From an uncultured bacterium (GTDB taxonomy: Bacteria; Zixibacteria; MSB-5A5; CAIYYT01), in the NCBI GenBank assembly GCA_903930455.1, contig CAIYYT010000039.1:1-46695 (forward strand): DNA of 46,695 bases. The letters run 5' to 3'. Positions 28,006 to 39,000 of the stretch are shown here, piece after piece (position 1 is the first letter of the stretch; the number at the start of each line of letters is the position of its first letter). The notes under the pieces were generated by a model that was not told the DNA's origin, did not search any database, and saw only the letters and a list, made by a program, of their open reading frames with translations. A program made the translations under genes and the position numbers.

Positions 28006-30084
28006 ATGACTTCGGGCTTTTTTATATCACGCGGTAGAGTCTATTTCTTGATAAGTGTAATCTGCTTGATTTGGGGGCTAATCGTCTATCGGCTCATCGG
28101 CATCCAGCTTGTCCACGGTGATGAGTACTTTCGTATCGCCAATCATCAAACCAACGGCGAGATCATAGTCCCCGCCGAGCGCGGCGGCATCTACGACACC
28201 AAAGGGCGCGCCCTTGCCGGCAATATCGCCCTCCGCTCCTTCTTTGCATATCCCCAAAACGAGCAGGATGCGGTTCGTATCGCCGATGGAGTGGCGCCTT
28301 TTATGAGTGTCCCATCCAAGCAACTTCGCAAGACCCTGACCGCTCGTCTTGACGCCTTCACCTGGCTCTGCCGCAAAATGCCGGATGACAAGAGCGACCT
28401 GCTCGCTGCGACCAAGATTCCCGGTTTGTTCCACCAGAAAGAAATGCAGCGCATCTACCCGAACGATCAACTCGGTCGGGACCTGCTTGGCATGGTTGAT
28501 GTCGACAATAACGGCATTTCGGGACTCGAATTTGCCCTCAATGATCGTCTGGTTGGCTCTGATGGCAATACCAGAGTTGAACGCGATGCCGTCGGCAATA
28601 TCTATCGCGTCGCCTCCAAGGACGTCGTCGCGCCGCGTAACGGCAAGAACGTAAACCTCACGATCGACCTTGACTGGCAGGCTATCGTCGAGGAAGAACT
28701 GCGCCTGGGCGTTGACAGCATGGGTGCACAGTCGGGCATCGTGATTCTGCTTAAACCTAATGATGGCGCCATACTGGCCATGGCATCCTGCTATCCTCAC
28801 TCTACCGCCGGCGCATCCCAAAAGAACGAATCGATCTCTGATGTCTTCGAACCCGGTTCCGTCTACAAATTGGTCACCGCAGCAGGTGCTTTGGAGGAAG
28901 GAGCAATGCGTCCCGAACAACGTGTTGATTGCGGCAACGGTGTGGCGACCTTCTCTGGCAAACAGATTCATGACGACCACAAACACGGTGCCCTGTCGGT
29001 CTTTGATGTTTTCCGATATTCGTCCAACATCGGGATCGCTCGTGTAGCCCTCAAGCTGGGCCCCAAGAACATGTACAAGTATGCGAAGTATTTCGGCTTT
29101 GGCAGAAAAGTGGGCATTGATCTTCCCGGTGAAGCTTCCGGTCTGATGAGAGAACCGCCGGTTTGGTCGGACTTCTTCACGGCTTCCTTTGCGATGGGGC
29201 ATGGTGTCAGCATTACAGCTCTGCAATTGGCCGCCGCTTACAGTGTGGTGCCATCCAACGGAACACTGTATCAGCCCTACATCGTCAGGGACGTCATCGG
29301 ACCCGATGGCAACGTTGTTGAGCATACACAGCCAACGAAGACTCGCACTCTTCTTTCACCGAAGACCTGTGCGATATTGCGGCAGTTTATGGAATCGGTT
29401 GTCGACAGCGGCACCGCCAAGTACAGCAAGTCCGACATGGTTGACTTCGCCGGCAAAACCGGCACCGGTCAGATACCCAGTCCGCAAGGCGGCTACTACC
29501 AGAATCGCTTTACGTCGACATTCGCCGGCTACTTCCCGTGTGACAACCCAATTGCCGTGGGTGTCGTGGTGCTCTCCGACCCGCAGCCGATTCATTATGC
29601 CGGTATGACTTCGGGCAAGATATTCAAGCACATTGCCGAGCGTATTGCCACCATGCAGAATCTGCCGACTTCGCCGGAGTATGCCGCCAAACAGACCAAA
29701 CAGGCGCCAGTCAAAATCAGAGTCCCCGAATTGCAGGGGCACACCCTGTCCACTGTTGAGGATGTCCTCGACACATTGAATCTCGATATCGCTTTTATCA
29801 ATACCGGAGATATCATCAGCCGGCAGATTCCCACGGCCGGGACCATGCTGGCAGGTGGCGAACGGCTGATCCTCTATCTCGCCGACCCGGACACGACCTA
29901 CAACAACCGGCTCAACGAACTGATCGGTCTGTCGCTGCGCTCTGCGGTTCCGAAGCTAATGGAATGGGGCTACGCCGTGGCAATTCAAGGATCCGGTTTC
30001 GTGAAAAACATCATACCGCTGGTGCCCGACTCAGTAGTAGTCCAAGGGGCGCGCAGCGTACAAGTTATCTGTGGAGTGGATTAG
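28006..30084 (+). CDS. ftsI: Division-specific transpeptidase FtsI/PBP with C-terminal PASTA-like domains
   Basis: 692 aa; PAERGGIYDTKGRALA, FEPGSVYK (SxxK), YSSNIGI (SxN), KTGTGQ; C-term VRVPELQG...TAG and LIGLSLRSAVPKL PASTA-like units. Confidence 0.93.
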   Translation: MTSGFFISRGRVYFLISVICLIWGLIVYRLIGIQLVHGDEYFRIANHQTNGEIIVPAERGGIYDTKGRALAGNIALRSFFAYPQNEQDAVRIADGVAPFMSVPSKQLRKTLTARLDAFTWLCRKMPDDKSDLLAATKIPGLFHQKEMQRIYPNDQLGRDLLGMVDVDNNGISGLEFALNDRLVGSDGNTRVERDAVGNIYRVASKDVVAPRNGKNVNLTIDLDWQAIVEEELRLGVDSMGAQSGIVILLKPNDGAILAMASCYPHSTAGASQKNESISDVFEPGSVYKLVTAAGALEEGAMRPEQRVDCGNGVATFSGKQIHDDHKHGALSVFDVFRYSSNIGIARVALKLGPKNMYKYAKYFGFGRKVGIDLPGEASGLMREPPVWSDFFTASFAMGHGVSITALQLAAAYSVVPSNGTLYQPYIVRDVIGPDGNVVEHTQPTKTRTLLSPKTCAILRQFMESVVDSGTAKYSKSDMVDFAGKTGTGQIPSPQGGYYQNRFTSTFAGYFPCDNPIAVGVVVLSDPQPIHYAGMTSGKIFKHIAERIATMQNLPTSPEYAAKQTKQAPVKIRVPELQGHTLSTVEDVLDTLNLDIAFINTGDIISRQIPTAGTMLAGGERLILYLADPDTTYNNRLNELIGLSLRSAVPKLMEWGYAVAIQGSGFVKNIIPLVPDSVVVQGARSVQVICGVD

Positions 30085-30090
30085 GTAGAA

Positions 30091-31560
30091 TTGTTAATGA
30101 CTACGCTCAAAGAACTAATTGAAACCGTCGACACCATTGCGATTACCGGCGACCTGTCGGTACCGATCAACAAAGTTGAAGTCGACAGCCGCTTGATCGG
30201 GGAAGGCGACCTGTTTATAGCGATCGCCGGAGAAAAAGACGACGGCACTAAATATATCGCCAATGCTGTTGCCAAAGGTGCAATCGCCGTAGTAGCCGCG
30301 ACTGACTTCACCGCCGATGTGCAATGCCAGGTCATCGTCAAAGACATGCGCAGCGCCGTTGCCAGGATCGCCGCTCGTTTTCACAAGTATCCGTCCAAAC
30401 GGCTCCGATTGATTGGCGTGACCGGCACCAATGGCAAGACAACGATCACTTTTCTTCTTAAGTCGATTCTGGAGAATCGCGGCAAACCGGTCGGCGTTAT
30501 CGGCACTCTGGGCTACTTCACCGGCAAGCACTCGTTTGAGGCGATCAACACGACCCCGGGACCGATTGAACTTGAACGCCTTTTTACGATCATGGCCGCC
30601 GAGCAACTGCGCTACGCCGTCATGGAGGTCTCTTCGCATGCGCTGGCGATGCGCCGTGTTGAAGAACTTGAATTCCAGGTGGTGGCGATCAGCAACATCA
30701 CACAGGACCACTTCGACTATCATAGGAGCTTTGAGTCCTATCGTGACGCCAAAGCACATATACTTGATCTTGTCACCGGCAAGGAAAGATGGGCTATACT
30801 CAATCGCGATGACAAGAGCTTCGATTACCTGCTTGGTCGCGTCCAATCGTCTTACCTGACTTTCTCATTGGATGATCCCAAGGCGGAACTGCGGCTGGAA
30901 GATGTCGAGATGTCGCCGTCTGGATCGAAATTTACACTCGTAACACCGCTGGGCAAAGAGCATGTCGACTATCAACTCGTCGGTAAATTCAATCTCGAAA
31001 ACGCGCTTTGTGCCGCCGCCTGCGCGATGGCAGTTGGCCTTGATCCTTGGACTATCGCCAAGGGATTGAGCGAGCGCAGTTTTGTTATGGGCAGGGCGCA
31101 CCGAGTTGATGCCGGTCAGCCATTCACCGTGCTGGTTGATTATGCCCACACCCCCGACGCGCTCAGCAATATCCTTCAGACCGGCAGACAACTGACCAAA
31201 GGTCGTTTGCTGGTTGTTTTCGGTTGTGGCGGCGATCGTGACCGGACAAAACGTCCGCTGATGGGACAGATCACCAGCGCCAACGCCGACATCGTGGTTT
31301 GTACTTCCGACAATCCGCGCTCCGAGGATCCTCTGGCCATCATCGCAGACATTAAGCCGGGTCTGGATCCAAACAAGGAAATCGCCATCGAACCCGACCG
31401 TCAAAAAGCCATCGAACTGGCATTGTCCATGTGTCGCGATAACGACCTGCTGGTAGTGGCTGGCAAAGGACATGAAAACTATCAGATACTCGGCGATCGT
31501 CGGATTCATTTCGATGACCGCGAGATCATTGAAAACTACTTGAGGGAGAGATACAGTTGA
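30091..31560 (+). CDS. murE: UDP-MurNAc-tripeptide synthetase MurE
   Basis: GVTGTNGKTTITFLLKSI; NTTPGPIELERLF; MEVSSHALAMRRV; DNPRSEDPLAIIADI. Confidence 0.95.
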   Translation: MLMTTLKELIETVDTIAITGDLSVPINKVEVDSRLIGEGDLFIAIAGEKDDGTKYIANAVAKGAIAVVAATDFTADVQCQVIVKDMRSAVARIAARFHKYPSKRLRLIGVTGTNGKTTITFLLKSILENRGKPVGVIGTLGYFTGKHSFEAINTTPGPIELERLFTIMAAEQLRYAVMEVSSHALAMRRVEELEFQVVAISNITQDHFDYHRSFESYRDAKAHILDLVTGKERWAILNRDDKSFDYLLGRVQSSYLTFSLDDPKAELRLEDVEMSPSGSKFTLVTPLGKEHVDYQLVGKFNLENALCAAACAMAVGLDPWTIAKGLSERSFVMGRAHRVDAGQPFTVLVDYAHTPDALSNILQTGRQLTKGRLLVVFGCGGDRDRTKRPLMGQITSANADIVVCTSDNPRSEDPLAIIADIKPGLDPNKEIAIEPDRQKAIELALSMCRDNDLLVVAGKGHENYQILGDRRIHFDDREIIENYLRERYS

Positions 31561-32954
31561 TCAGCGGCATGCTGCAGGATTATCTCCAGGCCTTTCGCGA
31601 TTGCGCCATCAACGGTGGCGAGTTGCACAACTGCGTCTTCCAAGGCGTTTCCATCGACAGCCGTGAGGTCTCTTCCGGAAACATGCTCTTCTGTATTGCC
31701 GGTGAGAACCATGACGGCCACGATTTCATTCCCGATGCAGTTTCACGCGGTGCGTGTGCGATAGTCGTGCGACGCGACCGCGTGCCCGAATCCACATTGT
31801 ATCCGGGCGTGGTTTTCGTCGGAGTCGACAACACGCTCTCTGCGATGCAGGAGCTTTCGCGGCTGTATCTTGGCCGCATTGAACCGCGCAAGATCGCCGT
31901 GACCGGAACCAACGGCAAAACGACGGCGAAAAATCTGATTGCAACCGCTTTGGGCGCCCGCTATCGCACCTGTGCCACTCGTGGCAATCTGAATAACCAA
32001 TTTGGCGTGCCACTTTCGATCTTCGAATTCGATTCCGATTGCGAAGTTGCTGTGATGGAATTTGGCATGTCCACCCCCGGTGAGATCGAGCGTCTGGTCG
32101 AGCTTTACGATCCCGACATTCGTCTGATCCTCAACATCGGTCCGGCGCATCTACAGACAATGAAAACGATCGACGCCATCGCCGAGGCCAAGTTCGAAAT
32201 TTTGCGACACGCCGACGAAAATGACTGGGCGGTTCTGAACATGGATGATCCCAACATCCGCTCGCGCTCATATCGCTATCGGCTGAATCGAATCACCTAT
32301 GGCACGTCGCGCGAAAATGAGGTTCATCCGGAGAAGGTCTTCTGCAACGGTTCCGGCCATGCGCATATCATCTACAAGGGGGACGAAATCAAGCTCCCGA
32401 TTTTGGGCATGCACCAAGTCTCCAATGTTCTCGCTACTCTCGCCGTTGCGCGTGTACTCGATGTGCCGTATGTGCTCGTCAAGGCCCGGATCGAAAGCTT
32501 CGTGCCCGACAGCAATCGCATGGGCATCGAGAGCATTCACGGCATCACCCTTATCAATGATGCATACAACGCTAACCCGGTTTCGGTCGGCGGCGCGCTT
32601 GACACGATTGCGTCGATGAAAGTCACCGGCAAAAGGGTTGTTGTGCTTGGCGATATGCTCGAACTGGGTGACAAAGCGGAAGAATACCACAAGCAGATTG
32701 GTCGCAAACTCGCGCAATGCCATCCCGATTACGCCATTGTCGTCGGTCTGTTCGCCGGCGTTGTCAAAACCGCGGCGATTGGCGCAGGTCTAACTCCCGA
32801 AGTGATTGACGTATCACAAGATCTTGACGAAGTCGTCGATTGGTTGGGCAGACTACTGCACCCAGGCGATCTGCTTCTGCTCAAAGCGTCACGCGCCCTG
32901 AAGTTCGAGCGGATCGAGAGCGGCTTGAAGGCCACATTGGGGAGAAGGAACTGA
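31557..32954 (+). CDS. murF: UDP-MurNAc-tripeptide--D-Ala-D-Ala ligase MurF
   Basis: VTGTNGKTTAKNLIATAL; GNLNNQFGVPLSIFEF; INDAYNANPVSVGGAL; VLGDMLELGDKAEEYH. TTG start overlaps the murE stop (or ATG 31569). Confidence 0.94.
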   Translation: MISGMLQDYLQAFRDCAINGGELHNCVFQGVSIDSREVSSGNMLFCIAGENHDGHDFIPDAVSRGACAIVVRRDRVPESTLYPGVVFVGVDNTLSAMQELSRLYLGRIEPRKIAVTGTNGKTTAKNLIATALGARYRTCATRGNLNNQFGVPLSIFEFDSDCEVAVMEFGMSTPGEIERLVELYDPDIRLILNIGPAHLQTMKTIDAIAEAKFEILRHADENDWAVLNMDDPNIRSRSYRYRLNRITYGTSRENEVHPEKVFCNGSGHAHIIYKGDEIKLPILGMHQVSNVLATLAVARVLDVPYVLVKARIESFVPDSNRMGIESIHGITLINDAYNANPVSVGGALDTIASMKVTGKRVVVLGDMLELGDKAEEYHKQIGRKLAQCHPDYAIVVGLFAGVVKTAAIGAGLTPEVIDVSQDLDEVVDWLGRLLHPGDLLLLKASRALKFERIESGLKATLGRRN

Positions 32955-34042
32955 TGCTCTACCATCTCCTCTATCCGTTAAGCCATCACATCAGCTATTT
33001 CAATCTCTTCCGCTATATCACTTTCCGCAGTGCCGGCGCGGCAATCACCGCTCTTATCATCAGCCTAATCCTCGGCCCCTCGTTGATTCGTCTGCTCCGC
33101 CGGCATGAGGTGAAAGATGAGATTAGAATCGAAGGGCCCAAAAGTCATTACGCCAAAGCCGGCACTCCGACAATGGGAGGTTTGATCATCCTTGCCGCGA
33201 TTGTGATTCCCACGTTACTCTGGGCTGATCTGAGCAATCGGTTTATAATTTACATTCTGCTGGTTACGCTTTGGTTGGGCGCCATCGGCTTTATGGATGA
33301 CTTTCTCAAAGCCATCAAGCACCAGAAGAAGGGACTGGTTGCCCGCAAGAAACTGATCGGACAAATCACCCTCGGTCTGTTGCTCGGTGTGATTCTCTAT
33401 CTCTATCCGCCGACTCCGACCTTCGATCTCAAGACTGATCTCCCCTTCTTCAAGAACTACTATCTTGATTTTCCGATCTATCTATACATCCCGTTCGTGA
33501 TTATCGTCGTCGCCGGCTTCTCCAATGCCGTAAATCTGGCCGATGGTCTTGATGGGCTCGCGATCGGATTATCGATGATCTGCCTGGTCGCTTTTGCGGG
33601 CATGGCCTACATCACGGGACGATTCGATTTCACGAACTATCTGGACATAGTCTATCTCCCCGGCGCCGGCGAACTGACCGTCTTCTGTTCCGCGGCTGTC
33701 GGTGCCAGTCTCGGATTTCTCTGGTATAACACCCACCCGGCGGAAGTCATTATGGGAGATACAGGTGCGCTGGCCCTTGGCGGGATTCTTGGAGCGCTGT
33801 CCATTCTGCTAAAGAAAGAACTACTGTTGGTGATTGTTGGGGGAGTCTTCGTAGCTGAAGCCATTTCAGTGATTCTACAGGTATCCGTTTTCAAATTGCG
33901 GGGAAAACGGATATTCAAGATGGCTCCCCTGCATCATCACTTTGAACTAAGCGGTTGGCATGAATCGAAGGTGGTCGTTCGGTTCTGGATCGTCGGCGTC
34001 CTGTTGGCGCTGGTGGCGCTGTCAACTTTCAAGATCAGATGA
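32954..34042 (+). CDS. mraY: Phospho-N-acetylmuramoyl-pentapeptide transferase MraY
   Basis: KAGTPTMGG, GFMDDFLK, NAVNLADGLDGLA, MGDTGALALGG, APLHHHFELSGWHESKVVVRFW. ATG 32954; called start 32840 over-extends into murF. Confidence 0.95.
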   Translation: MLYHLLYPLSHHISYFNLFRYITFRSAGAAITALIISLILGPSLIRLLRRHEVKDEIRIEGPKSHYAKAGTPTMGGLIILAAIVIPTLLWADLSNRFIIYILLVTLWLGAIGFMDDFLKAIKHQKKGLVARKKLIGQITLGLLLGVILYLYPPTPTFDLKTDLPFFKNYYLDFPIYLYIPFVIIVVAGFSNAVNLADGLDGLAIGLSMICLVAFAGMAYITGRFDFTNYLDIVYLPGAGELTVFCSAAVGASLGFLWYNTHPAEVIMGDTGALALGGILGALSILLKKELLLVIVGGVFVAEAISVILQVSVFKLRGKRIFKMAPLHHHFELSGWHESKVVVRFWIVGVLLALVALSTFKIR

Positions 34043-35421
34043 AAACGAGGCCTGACTTAGTGCGCGACAAGAAAATTACTATCCTTGGTATGGCACGTAG
34101 CGGCACTGCCTCGGCCATGTTGCTTCAAAAGCACGGCGCCGAAGTTTTCGTCTCGGAAATGAAGCCGTACGACAAAGTCGCTCCGCAGGCACACACGCTG
34201 GAGCAAGCCGACATCGACTTCGAGACCGGCGGGCACACTGAACGCGCACTTGCCGCCGTTGATTATGTCATTGTCTCTCCCGGAATCCCGCCAACCTCCC
34301 CCTTTATGCGGGAAATCGCCGAGCGTCACTTGCCGGTTTTCTCCGAAGTCGAAGTGACCTCCTGGCTCTGTCGCGCAACCATCATCGCGATCACCGGCAC
34401 CAACGGCAAGACGACAACCACCGCGTTGGTTGCGCATCTCTTGAATACTGCCGGCAGAAAAGCGCTCGCTACCGGAAACATTGGTTCGCCGTTTGCGACC
34501 AACGTTGAAAAACTGACCGAGGATGATTTCGCCGTCGTCGAAATATCAAGCTTCCAATTGGAAGGTACCGACATCTTCAAGCCCAAAGTGGCTTCGATTC
34601 TGAACATCACTCCGGATCATCTTGATCGCTACGGTGGCTTTGAAGAATACGCCGAAATGAAATATCGCATCGCCGATTCGCAGGACGAAACAGACTACCT
34701 GATTTTGAACTACGATAATCGTGTCCTGCAACAGGCAAAGTTCTGGGGCAAACCGCAGATTCTCCATTTCTCAACAAAACAGCGTGTCGAAGCTGGCGTC
34801 TATGCGGAAGATGGTAATCTGGTTTACTCGTCGGGAGGAAGATCAAGGACGATCTGCCCGACGGGTAAGCTGGGCATCAAGGGCCCTCATAATCTTGCCA
34901 ACGCCGCCGCTGCCGCCGCCATGGTATTGCCGCTCGGCATCGACATCGATGCTGTCGCCCGGGGACTGGAAACCTTCCGACCGATTGAGCATCGTCTTGA
35001 ACCGGTTATGGACATCAAAGGTGTGTCGTTCATCAATGACTCCAAAGCCACCAACGTCGATTCCGTCTTCTATGCTCTGCAATCCGAAGACCGTCCGCTA
35101 ATCGTCATCATGGGGGGGCGTGACAAGGCCGGCGACTTCTCGACACTGTCAGCATTGGTGAAACAGCATGTCAAATTGATTGTGCTGATCGGCGAAGCCT
35201 CAGACAAGATCGAAGCCAGTCTTGGTAATGTTACCGCAACCATCAGAGCCAAAGATATTGTCGAAGCGGTCGAAATCGGCTTCCGTCATTCAGCCGCCGG
35301 CGATGTCATCATGCTCTCACCCGCTTGCGCGTCTTTCGATCAATTCACCGACTACGAAGACCGAGGTCGCAAGTTCAAACAGGCTGTGCTGGAACTGGCT
35401 CAGAAAGAGGGCGGCAAATGA
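34039..35421 (+). CDS. murD: UDP-MurNAc-L-alanine--D-glutamate ligase MurD
   Basis: ITGTNGKTTTTALVAHLL; VEISSFQLEGTDIFKPKVASILNITPDHLDRY; INDSKATNVDSVFYAL; GGRDKAGDF. Confidence 0.95.
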   Translation: MKTRPDLVRDKKITILGMARSGTASAMLLQKHGAEVFVSEMKPYDKVAPQAHTLEQADIDFETGGHTERALAAVDYVIVSPGIPPTSPFMREIAERHLPVFSEVEVTSWLCRATIIAITGTNGKTTTTALVAHLLNTAGRKALATGNIGSPFATNVEKLTEDDFAVVEISSFQLEGTDIFKPKVASILNITPDHLDRYGGFEEYAEMKYRIADSQDETDYLILNYDNRVLQQAKFWGKPQILHFSTKQRVEAGVYAEDGNLVYSSGGRSRTICPTGKLGIKGPHNLANAAAAAAMVLPLGIDIDAVARGLETFRPIEHRLEPVMDIKGVSFINDSKATNVDSVFYALQSEDRPLIVIMGGRDKAGDFSTLSALVKQHVKLIVLIGEASDKIEASLGNVTATIRAKDIVEAVEIGFRHSAAGDVIMLSPACASFDQFTDYEDRGRKFKQAVLELAQKEGGK

Positions 35422-36536
35422 GACCCTCGCAGAGCATGGATCGCACGATCATCATCGTCGTCGGCTTGTTGCTTCTCGTCGGTACCGTGATGGTCTACTC
35501 CGCCTCAGCGATGTTGGCGGAGACGCGCTATAACGGCGACGCGTTCTTTTTCAAACGCCAACTTCTCTGGTTGGCCATCAGCGCTGTCACCTGCTATTTC
35601 GCGTCGCGTTTCGACTATCAGAAATTCGTACCTCTTGCCTGGCCGCTCATGATTGTGTCGCTGGCGCTGCTGGTCTATGTGCTCTTTGGTCGGGAAATTA
35701 ACGGCGCCAAGCGTTGGATCAGTCTGGGAATCGTCGGCTTCCAACCATCGGAAGTATTCAAATACGTCTTGATCATCTTCCTTGCGACGATGCTCTCGAT
35801 CAAGCGGGAGAAAATCAAACAGATCAAATCCGTGCTCTTTCCGGCGGGACCGCTCATCGCCGTCGGTTTCGGGCTGATCCTACTTGAACCGAATCTCGGC
35901 ACCGTGATGGTTCTGTCGGCAATAGTCTTCGTACTGTTCTTCCTTGCAGGTGTGCGTGCCCGTCTGCTCGCGCTGTTCCTGTCCGGCATGGGCTCTGTCG
36001 CATTTTTCATGGTCTTTGTCATTGGTTACAAGCGCGCCCGCGTTGACACCTTCCTGGCGTCGGTGTCTGATCCGCTGTTGGCCAGCTATCAGATCAAGCA
36101 GTCGATTCTGGCTATCGGTTCCGGCGGTTTTCTCGGCCGCGGACTTGGTCATGGAAGCGCCAAACTATTCTATTTGCCCGCTCCGCACACCGACTTCATT
36201 TTCGCCACACTTGCCGAAGAAGGCGGCTTCCTGCTCGCGCTTTTCGTGCTGGTTCTCATTGCACTGCTGGTTTGGCGAGGCATACGCACCGCGATCTATT
36301 CATCCGACCTGCTCGGGTTCTATCTCGCTCTGGGAATCACCATGTTAATGTTCGTGCAAACCGCCACCAATCTGCTTGTGGCTACGGCAATGATACCGGC
36401 AACTGGTCTGCCGTTGCCGTTTCTGAGCTACGGCGGCTCTTCGATGGTGTTTACCTCAATCGGAATTGGCATGCTGCTCAACATCAGCAAGTATTCTGTT
36501 ACGACTCCCCAGCTATTCAAGTCGAGGGCCGAATGA
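35418..36536 (+). CDS. ftsW: SEDS glycosyltransferase FtsW
   Basis: MDRTIIIVVGLLLLVGTVMVYSASAMLAE; GREINGAKRWISLGIVGFQPSEVFK; HTDFIFATLAEEGGF; LPFLSYGGSSMV. ATG 35418 in an ATGA overlap. Confidence 0.94.
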   Translation: MRPSQSMDRTIIIVVGLLLLVGTVMVYSASAMLAETRYNGDAFFFKRQLLWLAISAVTCYFASRFDYQKFVPLAWPLMIVSLALLVYVLFGREINGAKRWISLGIVGFQPSEVFKYVLIIFLATMLSIKREKIKQIKSVLFPAGPLIAVGFGLILLEPNLGTVMVLSAIVFVLFFLAGVRARLLALFLSGMGSVAFFMVFVIGYKRARVDTFLASVSDPLLASYQIKQSILAIGSGGFLGRGLGHGSAKLFYLPAPHTDFIFATLAEEGGFLLALFVLVLIALLVWRGIRTAIYSSDLLGFYLALGITMLMFVQTATNLLVATAMIPATGLPLPFLSYGGSSMVFTSIGIGMLLNISKYSVTTPQLFKSRAE

Positions 36537-37630
36537 AGAAGATCATGTTTGCCGGTGGCGGCACCGGAGGTCATCTCTTTCCGGCCTTTGCCCTTGCCGA
36601 AGAGTTCAAACGACGTCTACCCGATGACTGCGAGATTCGCTTCTTCGTCACCGGTCGCGACATCGAGATGAAGCTGATCTCTTCGCGCGGTTATGGCACA
36701 ACCCGCATTCATGTTCGCGGACTTAAGCGTGGCACACTGGTCGGCAACGCAATGTTCTTCCCGGTGTTGTTCTTCGGCATTCTCGAAGCGATTGCCAAAG
36801 TCATCTCGTACGATCCCAAATTGGTCGTCGGCACTGGTGGCTATCTCTCATTTCCGGCCGTGCTCGCTGCCAAGATCACCAATCGTCCGGCCTTCATTCA
36901 GGAACAGAACTCTTACGCCGGCATTGCCACGCAAAAACTGGCGCGCTTCGCCGATTTGATTTTCATCGCCTATCACGAATCACTTGGCAATATCAAGTTT
37001 CACGATAAATGCATCCTCTCCGGCAATCCCGTCAATCCCCAAATGGGAACGGTCGATCGCGAAGAGGCAATCACCCGCTTCAAACTTGATCTGGGCAAGA
37101 AAACGCTGCTGATCCTCGGCGGCAGTCAGGGCGCGGCGTCAATCAACGCCAAAATTCGCCAGTCGTTGACCGAACTTAAGGCCATCTCCAATCTGCAGCT
37201 GATCTGGCAGGTCGGCAACCATCAACCTGAAGTCGACAACTTTTGCGCCTCCGGTGTTCAGGGTGTTGCGCTGCCGTTTATCAATGACATGCCTGCCGCG
37301 TATGCCGCTGCCGATCTGGTGTTGTCACGCGCGGGTGCGCTGACTCTGGCCGAGATCACCGCGACCGGCAAGCCGGCGATTCTCGTGCCGTTTCCGTATG
37401 CCACCGATGACCACCAGACCAAAAATGCGCGAGCGTTGGAGCAGGCCGGGGCCGCAATGATCATCAAGGATTCGCAGCTTCCCGGACTGAATCTGGTCGG
37501 TTTGATATCGCAACTTCTCAAAGACGATAACAAGCTTTCATCCATGTCAATGACGAGCCAATCGCTCGGACGCCGCGATGCTGCGGCGGCAATTGTGCAA
37601 AGAATATTCGAATATATGGGGTGGAGATGA
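36533..37630 (+). CDS. murG: UDP-GlcNAc--lipid I GlcNAc transferase MurG
   Basis: MKKIMFAGGGTGGHLFPAFALAEEF; GTGGYLSFPAVLAAK; LGGSQGAASIN; LSRAGALTLAEITATGKPAILVPFPYATDDHQTKNA. ATG 36533 in an ATGA overlap. Confidence 0.95.
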   Translation: MKKIMFAGGGTGGHLFPAFALAEEFKRRLPDDCEIRFFVTGRDIEMKLISSRGYGTTRIHVRGLKRGTLVGNAMFFPVLFFGILEAIAKVISYDPKLVVGTGGYLSFPAVLAAKITNRPAFIQEQNSYAGIATQKLARFADLIFIAYHESLGNIKFHDKCILSGNPVNPQMGTVDREEAITRFKLDLGKKTLLILGGSQGAASINAKIRQSLTELKAISNLQLIWQVGNHQPEVDNFCASGVQGVALPFINDMPAAYAAADLVLSRAGALTLAEITATGKPAILVPFPYATDDHQTKNARALEQAGAAMIIKDSQLPGLNLVGLISQLLKDDNKLSSMSMTSQSLGRRDAAAAIVQRIFEYMGWR

Positions 37631-39000
37631 AATTCGGAAAGGTCAAGAAGCTGCACTTTGTCGGCATCGGCGGTATCGGCATGTGCGGCATTGCGGAAGT
37701 ATTGCATAATCAGGGTTACGTCATCACCGGCAGCGACCTGTCGATGACCGAGGTTACCGATCATCTGACAGAGATCGGGATCAAAGTCATGCAGGGGCAT
37801 GTTGCCGAGAACATTGATGAGGCCGATTGCGTGGTGATTTCCTCGGCAGTTCATGCTGACAACCCGGAAGTCAACGAAGCCAAACGCCGCAAGATACCGG
37901 TCATCCGTCGCGCGGAGATGCTCGGTGAACTGATGCGTCTGAAATTCGGTATCGGTGTTGCCGGCACCCATGGCAAGACGACTACGACTTCAATTCTCGG
38001 CCATCTGCTTGTCGAAGCGGGCATGGATCCGACGGTAATGGTCGGCGGGCGCGTGATTTCGTTGGGCACAACGGTCAAGCTCGGCAAAGGCGATCTATTG
38101 GTTGCCGAGGCTGACGAATATGACCGTTCATTCCTTAACCTCACTCCGTCAATGGCCGTGCTGACCACGATTGAAGAAGACCATCTTGACTACTACAAAG
38201 ACCTCGCCGAGATCAAGGTGGCATTCACTCTATTCGCCAACAAGGTGCCGTTCTATGGCGCGATTCATCTGAACCTCGACGACTCCAATGTCGTCAGCTT
38301 GATTCCCGATCTGATTCGTCCGGTGCGCACCTTCGGAATCAAATCGCAGGCTGACACCCGCGCGGACAACATCGTGGCCGACGGCACTGCGACCGACTTC
38401 AATCTATACTATCACGACTACCGACTGGGTCACATTCATCTGCCGCTCCCCGGTGTCTTCAATGTCAAGAATGCTCTCGCGGCGATTTCCGTCGCCCTGG
38501 AATTTGATATCCCGTTTGAGACGATAAAAAAAGCGCTCGAAAGCTTCAGAGGTGTTAATCGTCGCTTCGATTTGATTGGTGAACAAAACGGCATCAAGGT
38601 TTACGATGACTACGCGCACCATCCGACCGAAATTGATGTCACCCTGCGTGCCGCAAAGGTCGCGTTCAAGAGTCGCGTCATCGTCGTCTTTCAACCGCAC
38701 CTGTTTAGCCGCACACGCGATTTCTATCAGGAATTCGCGAAATCACTTTTGATGTGTGATATGCTGATCCTCGCCAAACTCTATCCCGCGCGCGAGGAAC
38801 CGATCGCCGGTGTGACCTCAAAAATGATCTCCGATGCCGCCGCGTTGTTCGGCCACAAGAACGTTCGCTACATCGAGGATATCGCGAAGGTACCATCAGC
38901 CATCGCCGAATATACACAGCCGGGTGATGTCGTGTTTACCATCGGCGCGGGGGATATCTATCGCACTGCTCCCAAAATTCTGGAGGCGTTGAAGAAATGA
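37627..39000 (+). CDS. murC: UDP-MurNAc--L-alanine ligase MurC
   Basis: LHFVGIGGIGMCGIAEVLHNQGYVITGSD; GTHGKTTTTSILGHLL; DDYAHHPTEIDVTL; FQPHLFSRTRDF. Confidence 0.95.
   Translation: MKFGKVKKLHFVGIGGIGMCGIAEVLHNQGYVITGSDLSMTEVTDHLTEIGIKVMQGHVAENIDEADCVVISSAVHADNPEVNEAKRRKIPVIRRAEMLGELMRLKFGIGVAGTHGKTTTTSILGHLLVEAGMDPTVMVGGRVISLGTTVKLGKGDLLVAEADEYDRSFLNLTPSMAVLTTIEEDHLDYYKDLAEIKVAFTLFANKVPFYGAIHLNLDDSNVVSLIPDLIRPVRTFGIKSQADTRADNIVADGTATDFNLYYHDYRLGHIHLPLPGVFNVKNALAAISVALEFDIPFETIKKALESFRGVNRRFDLIGEQNGIKVYDDYAHHPTEIDVTLRAAKVAFKSRVIVVFQPHLFSRTRDFYQEFAKSLLMCDMLILAKLYPAREEPIAGVTSKMISDAAALFGHKNVRYIEDIAKVPSAIAEYTQPGDVVFTIGAGDIYRTAPKILEALKK

Noticed and set aside
28078-29325. 415-aa antisense ORF inside ftsI
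   Set aside because: Shadow ORF opposite a strongly conserved penicillin-binding protein; no recognisable domain or RBS.
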